A DNA stretch of 64,000 nucleotides, taken from the NCBI RefSeq assembly GCF_003386235.1, contig NZ_QRDZ01000001.1, positions 372,001 to 436,000 on the forward strand. The letters are read 5' to 3'. This document shows positions 1 through 8,911 of this stretch, piece after piece. The position numbers and the translations under genes are program-made. The DNA is from Cohnella phaseoli. GTDB lineage: Bacteria > Bacillota > Bacilli > Paenibacillales > Paenibacillaceae. Position 1 is the stretch's first letter. Each line of letters opens with the position of its first letter. A model generated the notes under the pieces. It saw only the letters and a list, made by a program, of their open reading frames with translations, was not told the DNA's origin and did no database searches.

Positions 1-1453
<1,453 letters not shown>

Positions 1454-1488
1454 TCATTAAATTAACAATATAATTAATCGATAAATAA

Positions 1489-1511
1489 AAATAGTACTTC
1501 AATTAGTATTT
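1489..1511. promoter_or_regulatory. Near-palindrome in divergent promoter region, candidate ArsR-type operator
   Basis: The two 11-bp arms AAATAGTACTT and AATTAGTATTT flank one central C and match at 9 of 11 positions when one is inverted. The site lies in an AT-rich 181-bp region between the divergent arabinofuranosidase and ArsR-type genes, where winged-helix ArsR proteins usually bind. That this regulator binds here is inference. Confidence 0.45.
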
Positions 1512-1619
1512 AACAGGAGAGAAGCTAAAAATGCAAGCTAGAATTAAGGATTTGATTTGCATTTTTATGAATTTATATTTATATTAATTGAAGCGATGAA
1601 ATGGGGGAGGACTGCGTCG

Positions 1620-2549
1620 ATGATTAAAGCGAGTACGGATCGCAAATGGCTTCCTCTCTACGAGGCGCTTGCGAGCGACGTCCGCTTGACGATAATGGAG
1701 CTGCTTGCCGAGAATCCGATGAACGTGAAGGAGCTTGCCGAACGGCTTGAGCTGAGCAGCGCAATCGTAACGATGCACGTGCGCAAGCTTGAGCAAGGCG
1801 GCCTGATCGCGACGAAGATGGTCCGCAAGCAAGGCGGTACCCATAAGATGTGCTCGTTGGCCGAATCGACGATCGAGATCGTGCTGCCGAACGCAAGCGC
1901 GGAAGAGAGGGAGTATTACGAGCAATCGATTCGCGTCGGCCATTATACCTCCTTCGAGGTTTTTCCGACATGCGGACTAGCTACCCGCGAGAGGCAAATC
2001 GGCCAATTCGACGATCCGCGCTATTTTCTCGATCCCGAGCGGGTGAACGCGGCGATTCTTTGGTTCGGTCGGGGGTACGTGGAGTACAAGACGCCCAATT
2101 ACATTTTGCCGAGCCAGCGGCTTGAGGAGCTGGAAATTTCCTTCGAGATCGCATCGGAAGCGCCGGGGGCGAACGATCATTGGCCCTCGGACATCCGTTT
2201 TTACTTAAATGGTACTTATCTTGGAGAGTGGACGAGTCCCGGCGACTACGGCGCGAACGCGCGCGGCAGGTTTACGCCTGAGTGGTGGGGGATTCAGCTT
2301 AACCAGTACGGGCTGCGTAAAATCATTCGCGTGAACGACGAAGGCAGCTTTATGGACGGCCAGCGCATTTCGGACACGACGCTTGACGAGCTTCGGGCGG
2401 ACGAGCCGTTTTGGACGCTGCGTTTTGCCGTCGAGGAGGATGCGCGGCATATCGGGGGACTGACTTTGTACGGCGCCGGCTTCGGCAACTATAATCAAGA
2501 TATTGAATTTCGCGCGTATTACAGCCAGAGGAGAGAGACGACTCGATGA
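1620..2549 (+). CDS. ArsR-family transcriptional regulator with large C-terminal domain
   Basis: DNA-binding regulator of 309 residues. Residues about 10-80 form an ArsR-type winged helix: LYEALASDVRLTIMELLAEN, then VKELAERLELSSAIVTMHVR as helix-turn-helix, then the wing. The remaining 220 residues are far longer than a metal-sensing ArsR protein needs. No cysteine metal site is obvious, so the C-terminal part is probably a sugar or effector domain. Start chosen at ATG 1620 because GGGGGAGG lies nine bases upstream; an upstream in-frame ATG at 1557 has no such site. Divergent from the arabinofuranosidase gene, so it is likely its local regulator. The stop overlaps the start of the next gene (ATGA), suggesting co-translation with it. 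Confidence 0.85.
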   Translation: MIKASTDRKWLPLYEALASDVRLTIMELLAENPMNVKELAERLELSSAIVTMHVRKLEQGGLIATKMVRKQGGTHKMCSLAESTIEIVLPNASAEEREYYEQSIRVGHYTSFEVFPTCGLATRERQIGQFDDPRYFLDPERVNAAILWFGRGYVEYKTPNYILPSQRLEELEISFEIASEAPGANDHWPSDIRFYLNGTYLGEWTSPGDYGANARGRFTPEWWGIQLNQYGLRKIIRVNDEGSFMDGQRISDTTLDELRADEPFWTLRFAVEEDARHIGGLTLYGAGFGNYNQDIEFRAYYSQRRETTR

Positions 2550-3478
2550 TCAACCGTACCATCAAGGCTGCCGAGAGCGGCAAGAGGCTGCACCGATTTT
2601 TGCGAACGCTGATGCCTAACCTGCCGCTCGGCCAGATTTACAAGATGATCGACAATGGCAAAGTAAAAGTGAACGGCAAACGTAAAAATCAAAACTACGA
2701 GCTGGCGGCGGGAGACGAACTGGTCCTCTATGTGGAGGAGGATGCGTATAAGGAAGCGAGCATCGGTCAGAAGAAAGCCAAGTATGTCGGCGTTAACGCC
2801 AATGTGGACGTGCTCTACGAGGACGCCGAGCTGATGGTCGTCAACAAGCCGGTCGGCATGCTGACGCATCCGGATCAGGCGGATCAGAAGGACACGCTCA
2901 TCAATCGCGTGCATGCTTATATGTACCGCAAGGGAGAACTGGACAGCCCGCTGTTCATGCCGGCGACGGCGAACCGGTTAGACCGCAATACGAGCGGCAT
3001 CGTGCTGGTCGGCAAGACGGCGGGCATGCTGCACCAGCTCAATCAATGGATCCAGAAGCACGAAATGCAAAAGTATTATTTGACGATTGTGGAAGGACGA
3101 CTGACCGGCGAGGGGGAAGTGACGGGCGAGCTTGTCCGGGACGAGAAGAGCAATCGGACGAAAGTGGCGGCTGCGGGCACTGAGCAGGCCAAATCGGCCG
3201 AAACCCGGTACAGGACCGTGCAGACCGGAGACTCCTATTCGCTCGTGGAGATCGAGCTGATCAGCGGGCGTACGCATCAGATTCGCAGCCATTTCCAGCA
3301 TATCGGCCATTCTCTGCTCGGCGATATTAAATACGGGGGCAAACGGTTCGGCGACGTCAACCATCAACTGCTGCACGCTTGGCGAATCGTGCTGCCGGAC
3401 GGACGCGAGTTCAAGGCGCCGCTGCCGGCGCGTATGCGCGAGGTTGCGGTAAGGCTCGATTTAGGCACAAGCTTATAA
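2546..3478 (+). CDS. RluA-family pseudouridine synthase
   Basis: Isomerises specific uridines in rRNA or tRNA to pseudouridine. The 310-residue protein has an N-terminal S4-type RNA-binding domain (about residues 12-75; QIYKMIDNGKVKVNGKRK) and a C-terminal catalytic domain with NRLDRNTSGIVLVGKT, where the aspartate of RLD is the catalytic residue. Conserved GRTHQIRSHFQHIGHSLLGD follows. Its start overlaps the ArsR gene stop by four bases, with GAGGAG upstream. Which of the RluA/RluC/RluD groups and which uridine it modifies cannot be told from sequence alone. Confidence 0.93.
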   Translation: MINRTIKAAESGKRLHRFLRTLMPNLPLGQIYKMIDNGKVKVNGKRKNQNYELAAGDELVLYVEEDAYKEASIGQKKAKYVGVNANVDVLYEDAELMVVNKPVGMLTHPDQADQKDTLINRVHAYMYRKGELDSPLFMPATANRLDRNTSGIVLVGKTAGMLHQLNQWIQKHEMQKYYLTIVEGRLTGEGEVTGELVRDEKSNRTKVAAAGTEQAKSAETRYRTVQTGDSYSLVEIELISGRTHQIRSHFQHIGHSLLGDIKYGGKRFGDVNHQLLHAWRIVLPDGREFKAPLPARMREVAVRLDLGTSL

Positions 3479-3507
3479 AATCGAAGACGTTGCGAGGGTG
3501 GATCGTT

Positions 3508-4179
3508 ATGGAAGATTACACGGCCGAGCTGGCAGCGTGGTTTCGCAGCCATGCGGCCCCGGAGAAGGCTGCCCCGATGGCCGCTTACATGCGCGACAAG
3601 TTTCCATTTCTGGGCATCAAATCGCCTGAACGCAAACAGTTGACCAAGGAGTTCTGGGCCAACCACGGGATTCCGACCGGGGATGAGCTGCTGGAAGTGG
3701 TCAGACGGCTGTGGGAGCTGCCGGAGCGCGAATTTCAGAACGTAGCGATGTCCTTTCTCGACAAGCATGGCAAACGGGCCAAGGTGGAAGACATCGATAC
3801 GTTCGAGCATCTGATTGTCACGAAATCCTGGTGGGATACGGTCGATTATTTGGCAGCCCACTCGATGGGCGATCATCTGACGAAATATCCGGAGCTGATC
3901 CCGGACTATGCCGATCGTTGGATCGTCTCGGACGATTACTGGCTGCGCCGCACTGCCATTCTTTATCAGCTTCGCTACAAAGGGCGGACGGATGTCGACA
4001 GAATGTTTGCGTATATTGAGCGCTGCAAGGACGAAAGCGAGTTTTTCATTCGCAAGGCGATCGGTTGGGCGCTTCGCGAATATTCGAAAACGGACGAGGA
4101 CGCCGTTCGCCGGTTTGTGGAGCGAACGCCGCTCTCGCCTTTAAGCGTCAAAGAAGCGCTCAAGCACGTGTCTACTTAA
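3508..4179 (+). CDS. DNA alkylation repair protein, AlkD-like HEAT-repeat glycosylase
   Basis: Predicted DNA glycosylase that removes N3- and N7-alkylpurines using a curved stack of HEAT-like helices. The 223-residue length matches the AlkD family. SWWDTVDYLAAH carries the tryptophan and aspartate that in AlkD contact the alkylated base, and WLRRTAILYQL carries the expected arginine. Start taken as ATG 3508, preceded by GAGGGTGG at a normal distance; an upstream in-frame ATG at 3379 lies inside the pseudouridine synthase gene and is unlikely. A second, more divergent member of this broad family lies at 13496. Confidence 0.9.
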   Translation: MEDYTAELAAWFRSHAAPEKAAPMAAYMRDKFPFLGIKSPERKQLTKEFWANHGIPTGDELLEVVRRLWELPEREFQNVAMSFLDKHGKRAKVEDIDTFEHLIVTKSWWDTVDYLAAHSMGDHLTKYPELIPDYADRWIVSDDYWLRRTAILYQLRYKGRTDVDRMFAYIERCKDESEFFIRKAIGWALREYSKTDEDAVRRFVERTPLSPLSVKEALKHVST

Positions 4180-4265
4180 AAACGGACACAGGATGGACAT
4201 GGTTTTCCTCGCAAACGGTTGGTAAGATGGAATAAACATAGACCTATGCGGAGGTAACCTGCTCG

Positions 4266-4547
4266 ATGCTGAAAACCCCCCTCGGAAGATTGCGGGCGAT
4301 CGGGACGGTAGAGGCGATCTCGTTCCTTGTGCTGCTTCTTATCGCGATGCCGCTGAAGTATTTCGCGGACATTCCCGAACCGGTCACGATTGTCGGCATG
4401 GCTCATGGCGCATTGTTTGCCTTGTATTTGTTAGCCATCGTCAATGCTTTTGCGGCGCGCAAGCTGAGCTGGCTCATGTCCTTGCTTGCCGTTATCGCAG
4501 CCTTCGTTCCGTTCGGCCCCTTTCTTATCGATCGTAAAATTCGTTAA
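4266..4547 (+). CDS. DUF3817-family small membrane protein
   Basis: A 93-residue protein with three hydrophobic segments (about residues 15-33, 43-62 and 68-88). The pattern GRLRAIGTVEAISFLVLLLI followed by GMAHGALFALYLL matches the DUF3817 family found as small integral membrane proteins in many bacteria. GGAGGT precedes the start. The function of this family is not known. It is followed by a strong terminator, so it closes the first transcription block of the window. Confidence 0.82.
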   Translation: MLKTPLGRLRAIGTVEAISFLVLLLIAMPLKYFADIPEPVTIVGMAHGALFALYLLAIVNAFAARKLSWLMSLLAVIAAFVPFGPFLIDRKIR

Positions 4548-4558
4548 TTCGTCCAACC

Positions 4559-4612
4559 ATCGCCCCCGGCGAACGCGACCTCAAGGTCCGTCCGCCGGGG
4601 GCGATTTATTTT
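4559..4612 (+). terminator. Rho-independent terminator
   Basis: Perfect 13-bp arms ATCGCCCCCGGCG (4559-4571) and CGCCGGGGGCGAT (4593-4605), followed by a T-rich stretch. It separates the DUF3817 gene from the GntR/ABC operon. Confidence 0.85.
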
Positions 4613-4654
4613 GGCGCGAGCCGGAAACGGAAATCTACGAGCCGTTCTTTGCTG

Positions 4655-4687
4655 TTGCACTAAGTGTATTAAGTGATATAATACACT
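4655..4687 (+). promoter_or_regulatory. Promoter and autoregulatory operator of the GntR/ABC operon
   Basis: A -35 TTGCAC (4655-4660) and a perfect -10 TATAAT (4677-4682) are 16 bp apart. Covering the -10 is a perfect inverted repeat AGTGTATT (4663-4670) / AATACACT (4680-4687) with a 9-bp spacer. This is the usual place and form of a YtrA-type GntR operator, so the regulator at 4715 probably represses its own operon here. Confidence 0.75.
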
Positions 4688-4714
4688 CATAACAATTTCG
4701 GAGGAGGAAGTCGC

Positions 4715-5119
4715 TTGGAGGAAGTGCGGGTCGGCGGGATGCGTTTCGCGTTGGATCTCAGTCAGCCTCTATACGAACAGGTGCTGGACCAAGTCCGCAG
4801 CTCCATTGCGAAAGGCGAGATCGCCTTGGGTGACAAAATCCCTTCCGTCAGGGAGCTGGCGCAGGCTTTGAAAATCAATCCCAATACGGTCATGAGGGCG
4901 TACCAGGAGCTGGAACGGGATCGGCTTACGGAAACCCGGCGAGGACAAGGAACTTACATCACGACGGACATGAATGTTGTCGAGGGCATTCGCAGCCGGA
5001 TCGCGGAGCAGGCAATCGACGAATTTTTGACGAAAATGAGCAGCCTTGGCTTTGATGACGGTGAGATCGATCAATTGCTGCGGAAGAAAAGAGGCATGGA
5101 CGATGAACGTAACGGCTAA
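4715..5119 (+). CDS. GntR-family regulator, YtrA subfamily
   Basis: Repressor of 134 residues, the size of the YtrA subfamily, which has a winged-helix domain and only a short C-terminal dimerisation tail. Residues about 12-80 contain QPLYEQVLDQVRSSIAKGEI and KIPSVRELAQALKINPNTVM, the helix-turn-helix. TTG at 4715 is preferred because GGAGGAGGAAG stands just upstream; ATG at 4739 is an alternative. It is first in an operon with two ABC-2 transporter pairs, and its 3' end overlaps the next gene by 17 bases. In Bacillus, YtrA controls ABC exporters induced by cell-wall antibiotics; a similar role here is inference. Confidence 0.92.
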   Translation: MEEVRVGGMRFALDLSQPLYEQVLDQVRSSIAKGEIALGDKIPSVRELAQALKINPNTVMRAYQELERDRLTETRRGQGTYITTDMNVVEGIRSRIAEQAIDEFLTKMSSLGFDDGEIDQLLRKKRGMDDERNG

Positions 5120-5810
5120 CATGGCGATTCGTGCGGATCGTCTGAGCAAGAGCTACGGAAAGAAACTGGCGATCGAATGCCTTAGCATGACTGTTCCGGA
5201 GCATTCGATCACCGCCGTTCTCGGCCCGAACGGGGCGGGGAAGTCGACCTTGATGCGCATGATTGCCGGCCAGGCAGCGCCGGATGAAGGGATTCTGACG
5301 GTGCTAGGGCGGACGCCCGATCGGGAAGCAGGCCGCAGGGTGGCATATTTGCCTGACCGCGCGCGATGGTATCCGCATCATACGGTAGAACAGGCAGCGG
5401 AATGGTTTGGCAAGCTGCAGGAAGGCTTCGATCGGGAGCGGGCTTGGGAGCTGTTCGATTCGTTCGGCCTGGAAGCCGAGATGAAGGTGTCGGGGATGTC
5501 GCGAGGACAGGAAGCCCGCCTGATGCTCGCTCTCTGTCTTGCGCGCGATGTACCGCTGCTCGTGCTGGACGAACCGTTCTCGGGCATCGATATGATTTCC
5601 AGGGAGAAGATCGTAGGAGCGCTCATCGATTCATTCGCGGAACGGATGCAGACAGTGCTGATCAGCACGCATGAGATCGCCGAGACGGAGAGCCTGTTCG
5701 ATCGAGCGATCTTTATGGACCGCGGAACGGTCGTGCTGGAAGGGGAGGCCGAACGGCTTCGCGCCGAGCGGGGCTCGCTACAGCAAGTGTACCGGCAATT
5801 ATTCGGTTAG
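5103..5810 (+). CDS. ABC transporter ATP-binding protein (YtrB-like)
   Basis: ATPase subunit of 235 residues. Walker A is GPNGAGKST, the signature is degenerate (MSRGQEARL in place of LSGGQ), Walker B is LLVLDEPFSGID and the switch histidine is in STHEIAE. Start at ATG 5103 has GAGG eight bases upstream and overlaps the GntR gene; ATG 5121 is possible. It probably pairs with the permease that begins 12 bases after its stop. The substrate is unknown. Confidence 0.92.
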   Translation: MNVTANMAIRADRLSKSYGKKLAIECLSMTVPEHSITAVLGPNGAGKSTLMRMIAGQAAPDEGILTVLGRTPDREAGRRVAYLPDRARWYPHHTVEQAAEWFGKLQEGFDRERAWELFDSFGLEAEMKVSGMSRGQEARLMLALCLARDVPLLVLDEPFSGIDMISREKIVGALIDSFAERMQTVLISTHEIAETESLFDRAIFMDRGTVVLEGEAERLRAERGSLQQVYRQLFG

Positions 5811-5821
5811 GAGGACGAAGG

Positions 5822-6565
5822 ATGCCTCAGGGAACTTTTTTCTTCCTGGTCAAGCATGAACTTGCCGCTAGGGGCAGTAAGCTTCGACTGGGCAAGTGGC
5901 TATGGATTTACGGCGGATTGCTTCTCCTGCTTGCCGCTGTGGCGGTTGCGATCTGGGGAAATAACGCCGATTACGATCCCTCTTATTTTATGTTCACGGC
6001 ATACGTTTTTCCGTTTATGATCTTCGGGTTCGCAGTAGAAGCGCTGAAACGGGAATGGGCCGAAGGGACGATCGGATGGTGGCTGTCGCTGCCCCACTCG
6101 CGGGTGCAGTTGTTAGGCGCCAAGGCGATCGCTGCGTGGATTCGTTTTACGAGTTACGTTCTGCTATATTTCGCGGTCGTGCTATTGCTGGATGTGTATT
6201 CTGTCGCCATGTACGGCGATCGGGTCACTTCCGTTAAGGGAATGCTCGTGCTGGAGGCCCAGCTATTCGGCATTCTGGTCGGCATATCTCCGGTGATGCT
6301 GGCAATCGGCCTGCTGTTCGTCGCTGTCAGAAGGTCAGGGTTGAAGCCGCTGCTTCCTCTGCTGTGGCTGTTAATGGGAATCGGAGGCAATGTGTTCGGC
6401 TGGATGACCGGGGGAGGTCAACTGACCGTGTACGGATCGGACGAAAATTTGGGGCCGCTCGTCTACCCGATTTGGATCTGGCTGTGGCTGATTCCGATCT
6501 GGGCGATCGCCGCGCTATTGTTCGCCGCGACCATTAAAGTATGCGACAAGCATCTAGAGCGTTAA
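5822..6565 (+). CDS. ABC-2 type transporter permease
   Basis: A 247-residue integral membrane protein with about six hydrophobic segments, among them WLWIYGGLLLLLAAVAVAIW near the N-terminus and LIPIWAIAALLFAATI near the C-terminus. It partners the ATPase encoded just upstream, giving a YtrBC-type exporter or signalling transporter. The start has AGGAGG upstream. No sequence feature identifies the substrate. Confidence 0.87.
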   Translation: MPQGTFFFLVKHELAARGSKLRLGKWLWIYGGLLLLLAAVAVAIWGNNADYDPSYFMFTAYVFPFMIFGFAVEALKREWAEGTIGWWLSLPHSRVQLLGAKAIAAWIRFTSYVLLYFAVVLLLDVYSVAMYGDRVTSVKGMLVLEAQLFGILVGISPVMLAIGLLFVAVRRSGLKPLLPLLWLLMGIGGNVFGWMTGGGQLTVYGSDENLGPLVYPIWIWLWLIPIWAIAALLFAATIKVCDKHLER

Positions 6566-6593
6566 CAGGAAAGAAAACAAGGGAGAGAGTCGG

Positions 6594-7517
6594 ATGAAAG
6601 CCGCAATTGCAGTAAAAGAACTATTCAAACAATACGGCAGCAAGACGGCGCTGGACGGAATCACATTCGACGTGTCGGCCGGCGGCTGCTTTGGGCTGCT
6701 TGGCCCGAACGGAGCAGGCAAATCGACAACGATGAAAATCCTATCCGGGCTGCTGGAGCCCGATCGAGGGAGTGTCGCTATTTTCGGCAAAGCCGCGGGA
6801 AAGGAACGGGATTCGATCAAGGAGCTGATCGGATATGTCCCCCAATCGATTACGTTGTACGAGAAGCTGTCGGCAAGAGACAATTTGCGATTTTTCGGCG
6901 ATATGTACAAGGTGCCTAAGCGCGAGCTGACTTCCCGGATCGGCGAGGTGCTCGAACAAGTCGGCTTGGCCGACAGAGCGAAGGACGCGGTGTCGACGTT
7001 CTCGGGCGGGATGAAGAGGCGCGTCAATATCGCGGCCGCTCTGCTGCATCGGCCTAAGCTCATCATTATGGACGAACCGACCGTCGGCATCGATCCGCAG
7101 TCTCGCAATCATATTTTCGAAATGATCCGCTCCCTCAAGCAGGGAGGAGTGACCGTGCTTTACTCCACGCACTATATGGAAGAAGTGGAGGCGTTGTGCG
7201 AGGATCTCGCCATCGTGGATCATGGCCGGGTCATTGCGAGCGGCTCCTTGGACGACGTTCTTGAGAAGCACGGTACGCAAGCGGTGTATCTGGAGCTTCA
7301 GGACGGCTCGCGGCCTCCGATACCGAACGGCTTCGGCGCTCCCGTTCCAAAAGGGCGCGGCTGGACGGTCGAAACCTCGTCTCCGTTGGACGCGCTGGCC
7401 TCGTGGGCGCAAGCTTGCCGCTCCGCTTCGCTGGGCGTAAAGCAGCTCGAAATCGTTCGGCCTTCATTGGAAGCCGTATTCTTAAGCTTGACGGGGACGA
7501 CGCTCAGAGACAATTAA
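6594..7517 (+). CDS. ABC transporter ATP-binding protein, second pair
   Basis: ATPase subunit of 307 residues. Walker A GPNGAGKST, signature FSGGMKRRVNIAAAL, Walker B LIIMDEPTVGIDPQSRNHIF and switch HYMEEVEAL are all canonical, unlike the degenerate signature of the ATPase at 5103. After residue about 215 comes a C-terminal domain of about 90 residues, typical of ABC-2 drug-exporter ATPases (CcmA/NatA type). It is co-transcribed with the downstream permease gene, 35 bases away. Confidence 0.93.
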   Translation: MKAAIAVKELFKQYGSKTALDGITFDVSAGGCFGLLGPNGAGKSTTMKILSGLLEPDRGSVAIFGKAAGKERDSIKELIGYVPQSITLYEKLSARDNLRFFGDMYKVPKRELTSRIGEVLEQVGLADRAKDAVSTFSGGMKRRVNIAAALLHRPKLIIMDEPTVGIDPQSRNHIFEMIRSLKQGGVTVLYSTHYMEEVEALCEDLAIVDHGRVIASGSLDDVLEKHGTQAVYLELQDGSRPPIPNGFGAPVPKGRGWTVETSSPLDALASWAQACRSASLGVKQLEIVRPSLEAVFLSLTGTTLRDN

Positions 7518-7552
7518 CTGCGAATGAGTCCGTTTAAAAGGGGAAATCGAAA

Positions 7553-8707
7553 ATGGTATGGAAGATCGCAAAAAACGAATGGAAGCTGCTGCTGAAGGAA
7601 AAAGGCACTTTTTTCTGGCTGCTCGGGATGCCGATCCTGTTCATCGTGTTGTTTGGATCCGTGCTCGGCAGCGTAGGGAAGACGGAAGTTACCGTTCCCT
7701 ATGTGGACAACGACCGGTCCGAGGCTTCAAAGGCGTTCTTGGCTACAGTTGAGGAAAAAAGCGGATACGTGCTTGAGGAGAAGCAGCCTGCCGATATGGA
7801 GGAGCAGCTCGATAAAATCCGCGACGGCAAAGGCACCGGGCTGCTGGTTGTGCCTCAAGGTTTCGGTCAAAGCCTGAACGGAGCGGGAGGAGAGACGTCC
7901 GCCGTCGAGCTTTACCGGGAAGCAACAAACGAATCGGTCGTCGCGCCGCTGCGCGCCGTGCTGGAAAACTTGGCGAACGGCTACAGGGAGACGAAAATCG
8001 CTTCTGCGCTCGCGGCTGCCGGCTTGTCCGACAAGGAACGCGAGAACGCGCTCTCCGCAGCGTTCTCGATTGACGACCGGCTGGAGAACGGCACCGGCTA
8101 TAATGTAATCACGCAGATCGTGCCGGGTTACACGGTTATGTTCGTTTTCTTCGTCATTATTTCAATGCTTAAGCGGTTCTTGGGCGACAAAGAGTCCGGT
8201 ATGACGGCTCGTCTGCGCAGCACCCGGATGAGTCCTCTAAGCTACTTGCTTGGCATGTGGCTTGCCTTTTTGGTTGTGGCTCTTGTGCAATGCTGCGCGC
8301 TGCTTGCCTTCGGGCATTTCGCATACGGCCTTCAGCTCGGCGATCCGCTCGCCGTTGCCGCGCTCGTCGTGCTGCTGTGCGCTTGCGGTACGGGCATTGG
8401 CCTTGCGGTCTGCATGATCGCCAAAAGCGAAAACCAGGGCATGGCGTTCACGCAGCTGTTAACGATGGGCGGAGCCGTGCTCGGGGGCCTGTGGTTCCCG
8501 ATCGATCTAATGCCGGAAGCCGTCCAGACGATCAGCCGCTTTACTCCTCAATATTGGGCTCAGAAAGGCTTCCAAGATATCATGCTGCGCGGTGCGCATG
8601 CGAGCGGTATCGGCTATTCGCTTCTTGTGCTGGCCCTGGTTGCCAGTGCGGGATTAATCATTGCGTTGCTGCGTTACCGCCGGTTTATCCGGACTGCGCT
8701 CGGATAA
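7553..8707 (+). CDS. ABC-2 type transporter permease, drug-exporter type
   Basis: Membrane subunit of 384 residues with the ABC2_membrane_3 layout: one N-terminal membrane helix (GTFFWLLGMPILFIVLFGSV), an extracytoplasmic domain of about 140 residues rich in charged residues, then five hydrophobic helices beginning at GYTVMFVFFVIISMLKRFLG. It forms the exporter with the ATPase at 6594. It is the last gene of the GntR-controlled operon and is followed by a terminator. Confidence 0.9.
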   Translation: MVWKIAKNEWKLLLKEKGTFFWLLGMPILFIVLFGSVLGSVGKTEVTVPYVDNDRSEASKAFLATVEEKSGYVLEEKQPADMEEQLDKIRDGKGTGLLVVPQGFGQSLNGAGGETSAVELYREATNESVVAPLRAVLENLANGYRETKIASALAAAGLSDKERENALSAAFSIDDRLENGTGYNVITQIVPGYTVMFVFFVIISMLKRFLGDKESGMTARLRSTRMSPLSYLLGMWLAFLVVALVQCCALLAFGHFAYGLQLGDPLAVAALVVLLCACGTGIGLAVCMIAKSENQGMAFTQLLTMGGAVLGGLWFPIDLMPEAVQTISRFTPQYWAQKGFQDIMLRGAHASGIGYSLLVLALVASAGLIIALLRYRRFIRTALG

Positions 8708-8731
8708 CGCATAGAGGCAAGTGTTGCATCG

Positions 8732-8795
8732 AAACATAAAGATGGCCAATTAGGGCTATTCAGACACGCCCTAGCCGTCTTTATGTTTTTTTTTG
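8732..8795 (+). terminator. Terminator whose loop contains a MITE-end-like sequence
   Basis: Arms AAACATAAAGATGGC (8732-8746) and GCCGTCTTTATGTTT (8774-8788), with one G-T pair, are followed by a run of T. An inner hairpin TAGGGC/GCCCTA holds the 16-mer ATTCAGACACGCCCTA, which equals the end of the repeat family at 13313-13464 and 31131-31178. It ends the GntR/ABC operon. Confidence 0.8.
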
Positions 8796-8812
8796 CACCG
8801 ATTGCGCGCCAA

Positions 8813-8841
8813 TTGTCTTTCGTTCATATTGAGTTCATAAT
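8813..8841 (+). promoter_or_regulatory. Candidate promoter for the heterodimeric ABC exporter
   Basis: TTGTCT (8813-8818) and CATAAT (8836-8841) are 17 bp apart, upstream of the exporter gene at 8912. The boxes match the vegetative consensus only partly, so the call is tentative. Confidence 0.35.
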
Positions 8842-8911
8842 GTCGTCATATGATCTTTTTTACATAGGTTGAGGTTAACATTTATTTCATCATGAACGGA
8901 GTTGATGACAA

